Source: Pseudomonadota bacterium
GTDB taxonomy: Bacteria; Pseudomonadota; Alphaproteobacteria; Rhizobiales; Hyphomicrobiaceae
Length of the DNA: 64,000 nt
NCBI GenBank assembly: GCA_023387235.1
Contig: JAEWIJ010000199.1
Coordinates: forward strand, 1 to 64,000
Reading direction: 5' to 3'
Made by a program: the position numbers and the translations under genes. The notes under the pieces are model-generated. The model saw nothing but the letters and a program-made list of their open reading frames with translations, had not been told where the DNA came from and made no database searches. Positions within the stretch are counted from its first letter, which is position 1. Every line of letters begins with the position of its first letter. Below, one piece after another: positions 34,626 through 43,081 of the stretch.

Positions 34626-35090
34626 CTACTGAGCTACGACGTTTCCTTTGAAGTCGATGGCGATCTTGACCTGGGATCCGCCACGCTTGGCCGTTCCGCG
34701 CCAAATCCCTTTGTCGTCCTTCTGAAGCGCCGACACGTCAGTAAATCCCGCCGCAACTGCGCGATCCTTGGCCTGGCCTTCGGTAAAGCTGTTGGCGCCT
34801 TCAAGTGGCGCGCCTGCTGTCGGCTGAGTCTGCGAGGTGGCAGCGAATACGTCGGCCTTGCACTGTTCCAAAAACGCGGCGCGCTCGATGCGATCGGCGG
34901 CCACCTGCTTATTGGCGGCCCGCATGGCCGCGAAATAACGCCCGCCTTCCGCTTCTGTAAGTACGCCATCCCTGTTGCTGTCGGCGGCTTCGAAAGTCTT
35001 CTGGCATTCGGCGTCGCTGGCTGCGAGCGCAGGCAGCGGCAGGCTCACGAGGCCCGCCAGGCACAGAGCGGTAAGAACTGGTTTTTGCAT
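34626..35090 (-). CDS. Exported EF-hand-like protein
   Basis: A 154-residue protein with a signal peptide (residues 1-23, ALA cleavage site) and a single EF-hand loop DSNRDGVLTEAE (37-48) with Asp, Asn, Asp and Glu at ligand positions. The C-terminal half ends in a strand-rich region (VKIAIDFKGNVVAQ) like a PepSY-type fold. It should act in the periplasm and could bind calcium. The ATG at 35090 was chosen because it opens the signal peptide. It ends 10 bases before the stress-protein start and is likely co-transcribed with it. Confidence 0.7.
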   Translation of the reverse strand: MQKPVLTALCLAGLVSLPLPALAASDAECQKTFEAADSNRDGVLTEAEGGRYFAAMRAANKQVAADRIERAAFLEQCKADVFAATSQTQPTAGAPLEGANSFTEGQAKDRAVAAGFTDVSALQKDDKGIWRGTAKRGGSQVKIAIDFKGNVVAQ

Positions 35091-35533
35091 TGCAGTACGC
35101 CTTGCGTTGCGCAAAACCGTCCGGGGCGCGCAAGACGTCTTGCGCGCTAGGTCAGCTTGCAGTTGGAGAGTTGTGTTGCTTCAACAGGATTAGGCGCGTT
35201 TGGTTCCGGTTTAACGCGCCGATTTCCTCGAGATGGACCGGGGTTTTGGATTGCTCCGCCGAGCGCAGGCGACTAGGCTGTTCCCTGGCGTCAGATGGGA
35301 GGCCTCTCTCGCCTTTAAGAGCGCATAAGCGCCACAACACGAAGCAGCCGGTCGGACTCCTTACCGGTTAGCTCCCCACACCCGGCATCGACTTGCCACC
35401 GGTCGGGTGTGGGTTCGCCTCTTGCTTCCACCATCCGCAAGAATTCACATCGGCAGTCTTCAAATATTGCGTCGTCATTCCAGCAACGCCGGCAACCACC
35501 ACGCGTCTGCTGTAATCGACATCGTCAAAAGAG
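35091..35533. other. Intergenic region
   Basis: About 440 bases between two minus-strand genes. It contains the hairpin at 35376-35412; no gene was recognised. Confidence 0.4.
35376..35412. terminator. Hairpin downstream of the HWE kinase gene
   Basis: CCACACCCG (35376-35384) pairs with CGGGTGTGG (35404-35412) around a 19-base loop. It is about 120 bases past the kinase stop. The long loop and missing T-run make it moderate. Confidence 0.4.
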
Positions 35534-36595
35534 TTAAAGACGATCTTCCCTAGCCGTGAATGTGACGGTCAGCCGCTCAGGCCCCCATTCCCGCATGATG
35601 GTGCCCCCGAGCTGGCGCTCAACAGTAAGCTGGCTCAGCTTCTCGCCGAATCCAGAGTGAGCGGGAGCGTGAAACGCCTCCTCACATCCGCCTTCCTCCC
35701 AGCATACCGTGAGCAATCCTTCCGTTTTGTCGCACCGGATGCGCACATTGCCAGATTGTCCACGCCAGGCCCCATGCTTGGTCGCGTTCGTAATGAGTTC
35801 ATTCACGACAAGAGCGAGCGGTGTGAGTGATCGCGAGCTGATCGGCTCGTCGGCACCTTCAAGCCGAAACCGCTCGTCGCCTTCGCTCACGAACGGCGCG
35901 ACAAGGACCCGAATCAGCGCGTGCAGTGTGGTTGGTTGATCTGGAGCAACTGTCTCAGCTTCGGGATCAACGACGGTTAGACCGTGCGCGAGCGCCAGTG
36001 CCGTCATCCTCTCACCCACCATGGCAGCCAGTTCTGCGGGAGTGGCGGCTTTGGCTGCCAACAGCTTGGTGAGGCTCGATGCAATTGAAAACACGTTCTT
36101 GATGCGATGCTGCATTTCCTTGAGCAACATGGTTTGCTGCTCACGCGCAGCATGGAGTGCGGTCACATCGCGCGCAATCTTCGACGCACCGACAACCACG
36201 CCCTGCTCGTCGCGTATCGGCGAGACAGTGAGCGATATGTGGAGCAGGGCGCCATCCTTGCGGCGACGAATAGTCTCGTAGTGATCTATGCGCTCACCCC
36301 GACGGATGCGCTCGAGAATCTTGGGTTCTTCGTCGTGCCGATCGGGCGGAATAAGTATTGTTACCGGCTCACCCAGGACCTCGTCGGCCGAATAGCCGAA
36401 AATCTGATCAGCGCCTTTGTTCCAGCTCGTGATGTTGCCATCGAGATCTTTGGTGAGGATGGCATCATGCGAACCCTCCACAATTGCAGCGAGCTGCTGC
36501 CGCGCGCGGTCCATAAGCAACTGTGGCTGTAGCTCAGCGGGTATCGCCGACTTACGCGGTTTTTGTCCGCCGAATTTCCTAGGTGCCTTGATCAA
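35534..36595 (-). CDS. PAS-domain HWE-family sensor histidine kinase
   Basis: A 353-residue soluble kinase. A PAS domain covers about 32-150 (DAILTKDLDGNITSWNKGAD, then FGYSADEVLG). The phosphorylated His163 is in EMQHRIKNVF, the HWE/HisKA_2 form, followed by an ATPase domain with the N-box VVNELITNATKHGA (about 265). No membrane segment is present, so it senses a cytoplasmic signal. It lacks an obvious FAD or haem signature. It may act with the single-domain regulator at 30.1 kb. It is monocistronic. Confidence 0.85.
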   Translation of the reverse strand: MIKAPRKFGGQKPRKSAIPAELQPQLLMDRARQQLAAIVEGSHDAILTKDLDGNITSWNKGADQIFGYSADEVLGEPVTILIPPDRHDEEPKILERIRRGERIDHYETIRRRKDGALLHISLTVSPIRDEQGVVVGASKIARDVTALHAAREQQTMLLKEMQHRIKNVFSIASSLTKLLAAKAATPAELAAMVGERMTALALAHGLTVVDPEAETVAPDQPTTLHALIRVLVAPFVSEGDERFRLEGADEPISSRSLTPLALVVNELITNATKHGAWRGQSGNVRIRCDKTEGLLTVCWEEGGCEEAFHAPAHSGFGEKLSQLTVERQLGGTIMREWGPERLTVTFTAREDRL

Positions 36596-36774
36596 CGACG
36601 TGCCCCTCCGCGTATGCGCGCCTACTCTAGCTTCGTATGAAGAGGTCGCAAGAGGATGGGACCAAAATCCTAGGGCCGCCCATTAACCATACGTCGGCCG
36701 GAAGATCTACCCTGCGGGATCCATCCGCGCAGAGCTTGCGTGACAGCTTGATTGTGCGCCTAGAAGCCGCTGAT

Positions 36775-36939
36775 CTACTTCGAGCCCGGAGCTCTGGGCA
36801 GAACGTTCTTCTGAGCGGAAACACGACATCGAATTTCATATTGTGACGCGTGGACCAACAGAGCCGCAGCCGCAATGCGCTGGACCTCTTCTGGACACCG
36901 CGCGACGAGTTCTACGGCGGCCCGCAATTCTTCGATCAT
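36775..36939 (-). CDS. Small hypothetical protein
   Basis: A 54-residue protein (MIEELRAAVELVARCPEEVQ). A GGAGG ribosome-binding site sits five bases before the ATG, which is the main support. The N-terminal helix resembles small 'L-P-E-x-x-Q-x-x-I-A' antitoxin-like or hypothetical proteins, but no toxin partner is beside it. Confidence 0.4.
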   Translation of the reverse strand: MIEELRAAVELVARCPEEVQRIAAAALLVHASQYEIRCRVSAQKNVLPRAPGSK

Positions 36940-37045
36940 GGAGCCTCCAGGTCCTAAACCTCCATGACACCTGCTGGGCATCGGGGGCGCGCTTAACTCT
37001 TCGCGGCTCACATACTATTCATCGACCGTCTATTCATCGACCGTA

Positions 37046-37527
37046 CTATCGGCAGACAAGGATGGGCACTTCCGAATGAACCAACACCTTCTGCGTGACG
37101 CTTCCAAGGAGCACCGCTTTCATGCCGCTACGTCCGTGAGACGCCATCACAATCAGCTCCGCGCCTTTCGATTTGGCGGCGGCAATGACCGCTTCGTGCG
37201 GGTGGTAGTTCTCCAACTTCATTGCGTCAGCGCTCACGCCCGCAGTCTTGGCCGCTGACAAGGCAGCCGACAGTGTCCGATCTGCATCCCCGGCCAAGTA
37301 TGCAAGCGCTTGGCGACGCTTTCGGGAAGACTAGCGAACGCGGTCCCTTGATCACCGAGGCTAGCAAGCGGTGCAGTCACGGTTAGAATTGTAATGTGAC
37401 TGCCCAATGCTTTGGCAAGACCAATGCCCTCTGCCACGGCCTTGCTGGCCAGCTCCGAGCCGTCAGTGGCAATGAGAATGATACTCAAGGCAACACCACC
37501 CGCGCGTTTTATCAGTTGACTGCACAA
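37046..37527 (-). pseudogene. Universal stress protein with a frameshift
   Basis: Two frames together make one UspA domain. The first reads SIILIATDGSELASKAVAEG up to about ESVAKRL. The second picks up as AGDADRTLSAAL and continues through HPHEAVIAAAKSKGAELIVM and ASHGRSGMKAVLLGSVTQKV, with the ATP-binding G-x2-G-x9-G-S/T motif. A one-base change near 37300 joins them. It lies 16 bases after the Spy-like gene and shares its FixK-type box. Either a recent inactivation or a sequencing error is possible. Confidence 0.72.
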
Positions 37528-37542
37528 ATCTTACGCTTTTCA

Positions 37543-38061
37543 TCATCGCCAGCCCATGCCAGGACCACCCAGTCCCATCATGGGCAGCACGATTTCGTCG
37601 GCTTCCTTTTTCTGGCTATCGGATAGGCCTTGATAGAGCTCGCTCCAGCTTGCCTTGATCTGCTTGATCTCCTCAAGCCGCGCGCTCATGTACTGCTCGT
37701 GTGCGTCAAGGCGCTCAACCAGTGACTTCGCCGTGTCGTCGCCCGACCACTTGCCACGCATCCGCTCTGCGCGACGGGCAGCGGACTTGCGGAGGGCGTC
37801 TGCCAGCTTGTTCCATGCTGGCGTCTGGGCATCCGTTATCTTGAGCTCGGCCTTCAGGAAGGCGAGGCGACCGTCGATCCGCTCGGCCATCGCGTCCGGA
37901 CTGCCCCAGCGTGGTCCCCAGCCTTCCCACATACTCCATCCCCGGCCCGGGCCTCCGCCGTAGCCCATCATGCCGGGACCTCCCTGAGCTAAGGCGATGG
38001 AGGCCGCCGCGAGAACTGATAGGGCGAGCGCGGCAACAAATCCCTTCTTGAGGATCGTCAT
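37543..38061 (-). CDS. Spy/CpxP-like periplasmic chaperone (LTXXQ family)
   Basis: A 172-residue exported protein. The signal peptide covers 1-25. A Gly/Trp/Met-rich stretch follows, then the helical LTXXQ-type region FLKAELKITDAQTPAWNKLADAL and a second helix pair. CpxP/Spy proteins are ATP-independent periplasmic chaperones that also respond to metals. The ATG at 38061 opens the signal peptide. A FixK/FNR-type palindrome lies 77 bases upstream, and the broken Usp gene follows in the same operon. Confidence 0.75.
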   Translation of the reverse strand: MTILKKGFVAALALSVLAAASIALAQGGPGMMGYGGGPGRGWSMWEGWGPRWGSPDAMAERIDGRLAFLKAELKITDAQTPAWNKLADALRKSAARRAERMRGKWSGDDTAKSLVERLDAHEQYMSARLEEIKQIKASWSELYQGLSDSQKKEADEIVLPMMGLGGPGMGWR

Positions 38062-38137
38062 GGATGTCTCCTGATGCTGACGCAATACCTGGAGCGCAGT
38101 GGATCACATTGCATCGCACTGCTGGTGCAAGCGTTCC

Positions 38138-38151
38138 TTGACACGCGTCAA
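38138..38151. promoter_or_regulatory. FixK/FNR-type box for the Spy-Usp unit
   Basis: TTGACACGCGTCAA matches TTGAC-N4-GTCAA. It lies 77 bases upstream of the Spy-like ATG on the minus strand. Confidence 0.7.
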
Positions 38152-38475
38152 GTCATCGAACGGAGCTCTGAATGCGGCATACCATGGGCGCAATTGGCCG
38201 GCGCCTGGATCTTGCTAGCAGCCGGCCGGCATCGCACACCGCGATGATGCCCAGAAGCGCTCCATGTCGTGGACCAGAACCGACCCAGTTCCGCGCTCGC
38301 GCATGAGCCTGCACGCGCCGCCGGCGGTCTCATCTCAAGCAAGGATGATCGACTCGTGACTCTAGACGATGTGCTCGCGGCTGCTTCGTAAGGGTGCGGC
38401 ATTCCTCACCGATCGCCTCGGCCAATCGGGCGCGCCCAGTCCATCGCACCAGGGTGGCCGAAATTGCTACCGCTC

Positions 38476-38489
38476 TTGACCAGCGTCAA
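38476..38489. promoter_or_regulatory. FixK/FNR-type box for the CBS-BON gene
   Basis: TTGACCAGCGTCAA matches TTGAC-N4-GTCAA. Its centre is about 66 bases before the CBS ATG at 38549. Confidence 0.7.
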
Positions 38490-38548
38490 TGCCGCCTTCG
38501 ACCGCGCGTTCTCTTCTACTGTTTGGTCATCAACGGAAGGTGTGAGAC

Positions 38549-39247
38549 ATGATAGCCAGCGAAATCATGACCCGAGACGTTACGACCGTGTCGCCGTCAG
38601 CAAGTGTCCGTGAGGCTGCTAAGCTCATGGTGGATAGGCGGCTGAGCGGGCTTCCTGTTGTAACCTCGGACGGCCGGCTCGTGGGCATGCTCACAGCCAG
38701 TGATTTGCTGCACCGCGTCGAAACCGGAACTGAAAGGCGATCCTCCTGGTTCACAAATTTCTTCGCCGATCCGGATGATATGGCGCGCCAGTATGCCAAG
38801 GCGCACGGCTTGAAGGCACATGAGGTGATGTCGCGCCACGTCATATCCGTCCGCGACGATGCCGATCTCAGCGAGGTCGCGGACGTCCTCGACAGGAATC
38901 GGCTAAAGCGCGTCCCCGTAGTGCGTGATGGAACGCTAGTGGGAATCATCTCACGCAGCGACCTTGTTCGGCTCCTAAGCGAAGCGAGCATTGGTCAGCC
39001 AATCGCGACGTCGGACGACGCGGCCGTGCAGAACGCAATATGGCAGGCGATCCGCAAACAGACGTGGCTCAACAGTGGATACGTCAATATCACGGTCAAG
39101 GACGGCGGCGTCGAGGCTTGGGGCATGGTTGGGTCTCAAGAGCAAAGGAATGCGCTTATGGTGCTAATTGAAGAAGCCGCAGGCGACGCTAAAGTCCAAG
39201 ACCATCTCAAGGTCGGCGTGCCGAGCACAACGGCCGGATGGGTCTGA
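38549..39247 (+). CDS. CBS-pair and BON-domain protein
   Basis: A 232-residue cytoplasmic protein. Two CBS domains (about 5-60 and 93-148; IMTRDVTTVSPSASVREAAK and HVISVRDDADLSEVADVLDR) form a nucleotide-sensing pair. A BON domain (about 155-225) follows, with the typical G-V-x-A-W-G-x-V-x-S-x-x-x-R. CBS-BON proteins probably sense adenylates, but the target is unknown. The FixK-type box upstream suggests induction at low oxygen. A cytochrome gene begins 22 bases after the stop and is likely co-transcribed. Confidence 0.85.
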   Translation: MIASEIMTRDVTTVSPSASVREAAKLMVDRRLSGLPVVTSDGRLVGMLTASDLLHRVETGTERRSSWFTNFFADPDDMARQYAKAHGLKAHEVMSRHVISVRDDADLSEVADVLDRNRLKRVPVVRDGTLVGIISRSDLVRLLSEASIGQPIATSDDAAVQNAIWQAIRKQTWLNSGYVNITVKDGGVEAWGMVGSQEQRNALMVLIEEAAGDAKVQDHLKVGVPSTTAGWV

Positions 39248-39269
39248 CGGCCCAAAACTTGCGCATATC

Positions 39270-39656
39270 GTGACGCTACCCGCGTACTCCGGCCGAAGTC
39301 CCGCACGCCCTCAACGGCGCTCGATCTCTAGTGGCATCCTTCGAAGCGTCGCGTGGACGGTGATGCTCTCTCTTCTTTTCGCCACTGCACAACCTGTTCG
39401 TGGGGAGGATGGGAAGTCTTTGCTCGGAAGACACTGCGGCAGATGCCACGCGTTTTCGGAGGCCGCTGCAAGCCCCCTCAGTGGCGCGCCGAATCTGTGG
39501 ACCGTCTTGCGGTCCTATGAGCAGGAGCAGCTCGAGTTCGAGCTCTCCGAAGGCATCGGCTCCCGACACAGCGAGATGCCTCAGATCCAGTTCTCCTCCG
39601 AGGAAATCTCAAACATTCAAGACTATCTCTTCGGTCGGACGCAGCCGGCGCGGTAG
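39270..39656 (+). CDS. Exported c-type cytochrome
   Basis: A 128-residue cytochrome from a GTG at 39270, 22 bases after the CBS gene. A basic N-terminus leads into a signal helix (WTVMLSLLFATAQPVRG), then CGRCH (56-60) and a likely axial Met in SRHSEMPQIQF. The 39270 start was chosen over an ATG inside the CBS gene; an ATG at 39363 is also possible. It shares the CBS promoter and hence the FixK-type box. It converges on the next cytochrome gene. Confidence 0.75.
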   Translation: MTLPAYSGRSPARPQRRSISSGILRSVAWTVMLSLLFATAQPVRGEDGKSLLGRHCGRCHAFSEAAASPLSGAPNLWTVLRSYEQEQLEFELSEGIGSRHSEMPQIQFSSEEISNIQDYLFGRTQPAR

Positions 39657-39742
39657 TCAGTAGTCGCTGGCGGATAGCAGCTATGGCTGATCCTGTTTCT
39701 CCCGACATATCCGTGAGCTTCGCCAGCTCATTCAAAGCAAGG

Positions 39743-40162
39743 CTACGATTTTGAAGGCAGCGTCGGCTTGGCTCCTCCGGTCGGCGGCTGCAGCGGCGGT
39801 AGGGATTGTTCCGCTCGGAACTCGTCGAGGTAGGCAATGATGTTGTCGATCTCCGATCGCGACAGTTGGATATCAGGCATTGGGACGTGTGGCTGGATCA
39901 GCGCTGCCAAGATACGGTCTCTGGTTTGGTCCGGTTCAGTTGCCATGCTGCGAAAGGTCGGCGTAGCATCTGGAACAGAACTCCCCATCGTAGTGTCGAT
40001 CACATGACAGTTCTTGCACAGGCGGATGGCCAGCTCTTTGCCTCGCTCAGCCGACGGCTGATCCACCTGGGCGGTCACCGACGCCGAAGTGTACGAGAAG
40101 AAAGCCATGTGAAGACCCACCACGACGACCCACCGTTTGCGCGTTGAATTGCTATGAGACAT
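39743..40162 (-). CDS. Exported c-type cytochrome
   Basis: A 139-residue cytochrome. The signal peptide runs to about residue 32, the haem site is CKNCH (49-53), and PHVPMPDIQLS holds the likely axial Met. The tail is Pro-rich (PPLQPPTGGAKPTLPSKS), perhaps a flexible linker. It is the last of four cytochrome genes on the minus strand (42.1 to 39.7 kb), 122 bases after its neighbour. Confidence 0.8.
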   Translation of the reverse strand: MSHSNSTRKRWVVVVGLHMAFFSYTSASVTAQVDQPSAERGKELAIRLCKNCHVIDTTMGSSVPDATPTFRSMATEPDQTRDRILAALIQPHVPMPDIQLSRSEIDNIIAYLDEFRAEQSLPPLQPPTGGAKPTLPSKS

Positions 40163-40284
40163 ATCTTGAACTGTCCTGACGCTGATCGCGATACGAGAGA
40201 TTAAGCGACCCGAACGCTCGTGGCCAGTGTCTGGGCTGGCCGCAATTCCACGCGGGGCAGTGGAACTTAACTGGCACCCTGCCT

Positions 40285-40740
40285 TCAGGGCTGTTGCATA
40301 GTTTCGAGGTATCTGACGAGCGCGTTGATCTGCCTCCGCGCCCGAAGCTCAATTTCGCTGGAGCGTTCATCTGCCTCGGCAGCTTGTCTATAGCGGTGTC
40401 CCCATACTGGCATCGCTCGTTCGCCATGGGCAGCAACGATAGCGCGTCCATCAATGATTTCAGTGATTCTTTGCACGGGAAATTTGCCGTTGCTGGCTTT
40501 GGAAATCTTTGTCAGATCGGCCGGTGCCGTTCTTAGGCTCTTCGCCATGGGGCCGTCGCCTCGCCCTTCAATTCCGTGACACGACAGACAGGCTACTTCG
40601 TACTCGATGATGCCGAGATGCTCATCGTCGCCCATCGCGTCGCTACTGATCGCGACTCCGAGTGTGAGTACCGCGAGAAAAATCAACAAACGCCGGCACA
40701 GCGTTTGATTGTCGACGACTTTGGATGGTTGCCGATCCAC
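40285..40740 (-). CDS. Exported c-type cytochrome
   Basis: A 151-residue cytochrome with CLSCHGIEGRGDGPM (haem site 51-55), a glycine-rich loop common in dehydrogenase-linked cytochromes, and AMPVWGH with the likely axial Met. The start is uncertain. GTG at 40740 follows the upstream stop (40742-40744) almost directly; GTG at 40755 would overlap it. The signal helix is LLIFLAVLTLGVA. It is in one operon with the flanking cytochrome genes. Confidence 0.75.
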   Translation of the reverse strand: MDRQPSKVVDNQTLCRRLLIFLAVLTLGVAISSDAMGDDEHLGIIEYEVACLSCHGIEGRGDGPMAKSLRTAPADLTKISKASNGKFPVQRITEIIDGRAIVAAHGERAMPVWGHRYRQAAEADERSSEIELRARRQINALVRYLETMQQP

Positions 40741-40741
40741 T

Positions 40742-41131
40742 CTATTGCTTGCCACGAAGACCGATGATGTAAGCAATGAGATCGTCACGATCCTGGCCGC
40801 TGACGACGAGATTCGGCATTTCGGCGTGGGGGGTCTGAAGAAACACTCCAAGTGCCGTCTCGTTAAGGCCGGGAGCCCGCGCAAAGACGCTGAAGGGCGT
40901 TGCCTCGAGGCGGGGCGAGGCCATTTCCGCTGGCTTGACCGCATGGCACTGCGCGCATACGGCCTCAGCGTAGTCTCTGCCACGCCGAGCATCGCCAAGC
41001 TCCGCGCTTCCTGCCGGCGAAGCGAGAAGCGCCAATGCGGTCGCGGTTGCAGCCATCGCTTTCAGATTGAGGGGCGTTCTGACCTGACGATCCGAAGACT
41101 TAATGTGCGTGTGCATCTTGCTACTTGCCAT
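40742..41131 (-). CDS. Exported c-type cytochrome
   Basis: A 129-residue cytochrome with a signal helix (AMAATATALALLASPAGSA), CAQCH (59-63) and HAEMPNLVVS with the likely axial Met. The end DDLIAYIIGLRG is the usual C-terminal helix. Its start overlaps the stop of the TPR-cytochrome gene by 11 bases, and its stop lies next to the following cytochrome start, so translation is coupled. Confidence 0.82.
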   Translation of the reverse strand: MASSKMHTHIKSSDRQVRTPLNLKAMAATATALALLASPAGSAELGDARRGRDYAEAVCAQCHAVKPAEMASPRLEATPFSVFARAPGLNETALGVFLQTPHAEMPNLVVSGQDRDDLIAYIIGLRGKQ

Positions 41132-42119
41132 TCAAGCTATTGATGTAGGCAACGATCCTGTCGATCTGCGCATCGGGTAGAGCAAACTGCGGCATCTCGT
41201 CATGGCGCGCGGCGATGGCGCGGGTAAGCGGTTCTCGCAGTGCCTGGATCGGATGACGGTGGTGTAGAGTACGAAACTGAGGCGCCTTCGGGTTGGGGCT
41301 CGCTCCGTCACGCCCAACAGCATGGCAACCGCTGCAATGCGCTTCGACGATGCCTTGGCCTTCCTTGATTCGAGTGACCGTCTCCTCTATGAGTCCGCTC
41401 TCTGCGCGGAGCCGCTTCAGGCCATCTCTCGCGCCGACAAGACTTGGATCGAGGAGCAAGGCGCGGCGGAAGTCATCAATGGCGCTCTGCCGCCTGCCGC
41501 GCTGCTCATGGACGTATCCGCGATTGTTGTAGGCCAACGCGTAGATTGGGTTGATGGTGATGGCGGCCGTGAAGTCTTCGATCGCACGATCCGGCTCGCC
41601 GCTCTTGCTGTAAGCGAGCCCCCTGTTGTTGTAGGTGGTCGCGCCAGGTGGGTTGAAGGCGATCGCTGCCGAGAAGTCAGCAATCGCTTCCTTCTCTTTG
41701 CCCATTACGAGATGAGCGTGGCCCCGGCCATTGTAGCCGATGGCGGATTTCGGATTCAGATGGATCGCCTCACTGTAGTCGGCAATCGCACCCGCGAGGT
41801 CGTTGAGGCGCACGCGGACCAGCCCCCGATTAATGTAAAGCGGTCCTTCAGTGGGATTGAGCCGGACCGCCTCGCTCAGATCAGCGAGTGCAAGATCCAG
41901 CGCACCGGCATCGGACCTTGCACGGCCGCGATTGCGGAACGCCATCGCCTTATCGGTCGGCGAATAGGCAGCGCTGGCGATGATTTCGGAACAGGCAGAG
42001 AGTTGGATCTCGGCGCTTCTGGCTGTTCGGCAGTCTTCAAGCACATGGGCGCGCGCTGCGCCACCGCCGAGGGCTGCCAGCGAGACGAAGATGGATGTCG
42101 CGAACATCAACCGGCGCAT
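41121..42119 (-). CDS. TPR-repeat protein fused to a c-type cytochrome
   Basis: A 332-residue exported protein. A signal peptide (1-24) is followed by about five tetratricopeptide repeats (about 55-235; AFRNRGRARSDAGALDLALA, then YNNRGLAYSKSGEPDRAIED and similar). A cytochrome c domain with CSGCHAVGRDGASPNPKAP (haem site 262-266) and RHDEMPQFALP follows. The cytochrome part closely resembles the 23942 product. The TPR part may bind a partner protein and place the haem near it. The ATG at 42119 opens the signal peptide. A FixK/FNR-type box lies 54 bases upstream, and it leads a four-cytochrome operon. Confidence 0.85.
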   Translation of the reverse strand: MRRLMFATSIFVSLAALGGGAARAHVLEDCRTARSAEIQLSACSEIIASAAYSPTDKAMAFRNRGRARSDAGALDLALADLSEAVRLNPTEGPLYINRGLVRVRLNDLAGAIADYSEAIHLNPKSAIGYNGRGHAHLVMGKEKEAIADFSAAIAFNPPGATTYNNRGLAYSKSGEPDRAIEDFTAAITINPIYALAYNNRGYVHEQRGRRQSAIDDFRRALLLDPSLVGARDGLKRLRAESGLIEETVTRIKEGQGIVEAHCSGCHAVGRDGASPNPKAPQFRTLHHRHPIQALREPLTRAIAARHDEMPQFALPDAQIDRIVAYINSLNGK

Positions 42120-43081
42120 TGAAGCCCTCCATGCGAGAGCTCTCACTATCGAGCCCCGGCCGATCATCGTAGTTGATGCTAGTCAAACCTGGGCAATCCC
42201 GAGCGGCGTTTTATGTATCGGATCAGGGAGTGCAGATCCCATGCTCCGCACCTTGCGGATCCCTCGCACTACAGGGTCATCGACACATGTCTGATAAGCC
42301 CTGGCTGGGGACACTTTCCGAAGTGGGTGTATGATCAATGCATCTATGCCCTAGCCCTTTACGGATCGCGTTCGTCCAATTGCCTGCTCCGATATCAATG
42401 GTCCGGTCGGTCGAGATTGAGCCCGAAAGCATCGCAGCGCAGTCGGAGCGAGTGCAGATGACAAGGTCCCGAAGGGAAATCCATTTTGTGCTGGACCTGC
42501 TACGGAAAACTGCTACCGTGCGTAGCAGTAGCACTCGCGTTATTTATAACAATATCAATGACTTCTGGTTCGGATTCCACCCGTCCCCTACGGGGTGCCA
42601 GACAACCGCATAACATATTGATATTATTACTCATTTGCGAAGCGGGGCGCCGGCGGGAATCGCACCCCATGACACAGGCATCGACTTGGACGTCCAGCAC
42701 CAGCATCCAATGATGCATTTGCTAGGCGGGGCCGGCAAATAGTCAGCTCCCCGGCTCAATCCGGACCAATCACCTCAAGATGACGACTTACTAGAAGGGC
42801 CAGCAGCAGTCATTGCCCCGATGCGTCCGCGACTGGTCGAAGATGTCGCTCGATCCCACTAGCAGACCTCGACTCTTAGAAATATCGACGGCATTGACGG
42901 CGACATTGGCTAAGTCTGCTTATCGGGGGATTGCGTCGACTTAGTGCTACTCTCAGCGATTGCGCGGATCGATCCGCTCCGACTGCAGACAGATCGCTTG
43001 TGTAATAGGTTCCGGCTCGCGCCATTTCTAGCACGCGCTACATGGACCAGGTTGGTGGGCCTTCTCGGCGTGCGCACCCAG
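42120..43081. other. Long gene-poor region
   Basis: About 960 bases. The only clear element is the box at 42173-42186. From about 42530 to 42640 the DNA is unusually AT-rich. No gene, tRNA or known element was recognised; it may be decayed. Confidence 0.5.
42173..42186. promoter_or_regulatory. FixK/FNR-type box for the TPR-cytochrome operon
   Basis: TTGATGCTAGTCAA matches TTGAT-N4-GTCAA. The centre is about 60 bases before the ATG at 42119, the right spacing for class II activation. Confidence 0.75.

Larger units (their letters stand above)
38062..38548. other. Divergent intergenic region with two FixK/FNR-type boxes
   Basis: About 490 bases between the divergent Spy-like and CBS genes. Each gene has its own palindrome at its proximal end (38138 and 38476). 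No gene was recognised in between. Confidence 0.6.

Noticed and set aside
38148..38402. Minus-strand frame between the two FixK boxes.
   Set aside because: Ser/Ala/Arg-rich with no motif or ribosome-binding site; treated as non-coding.
41322..42122. Plus-strand frame (266 codons) opposite the TPR-cytochrome gene.
   Set aside because: The minus strand has TPR repeats and a haem motif; the plus frame is an antisense shadow.
42640..42760. Possible tRNA on the minus strand (GGTGCGATTCCC, T-arm-like).
   Set aside because: No 5' acceptor half or anticodon arm could be paired with it.
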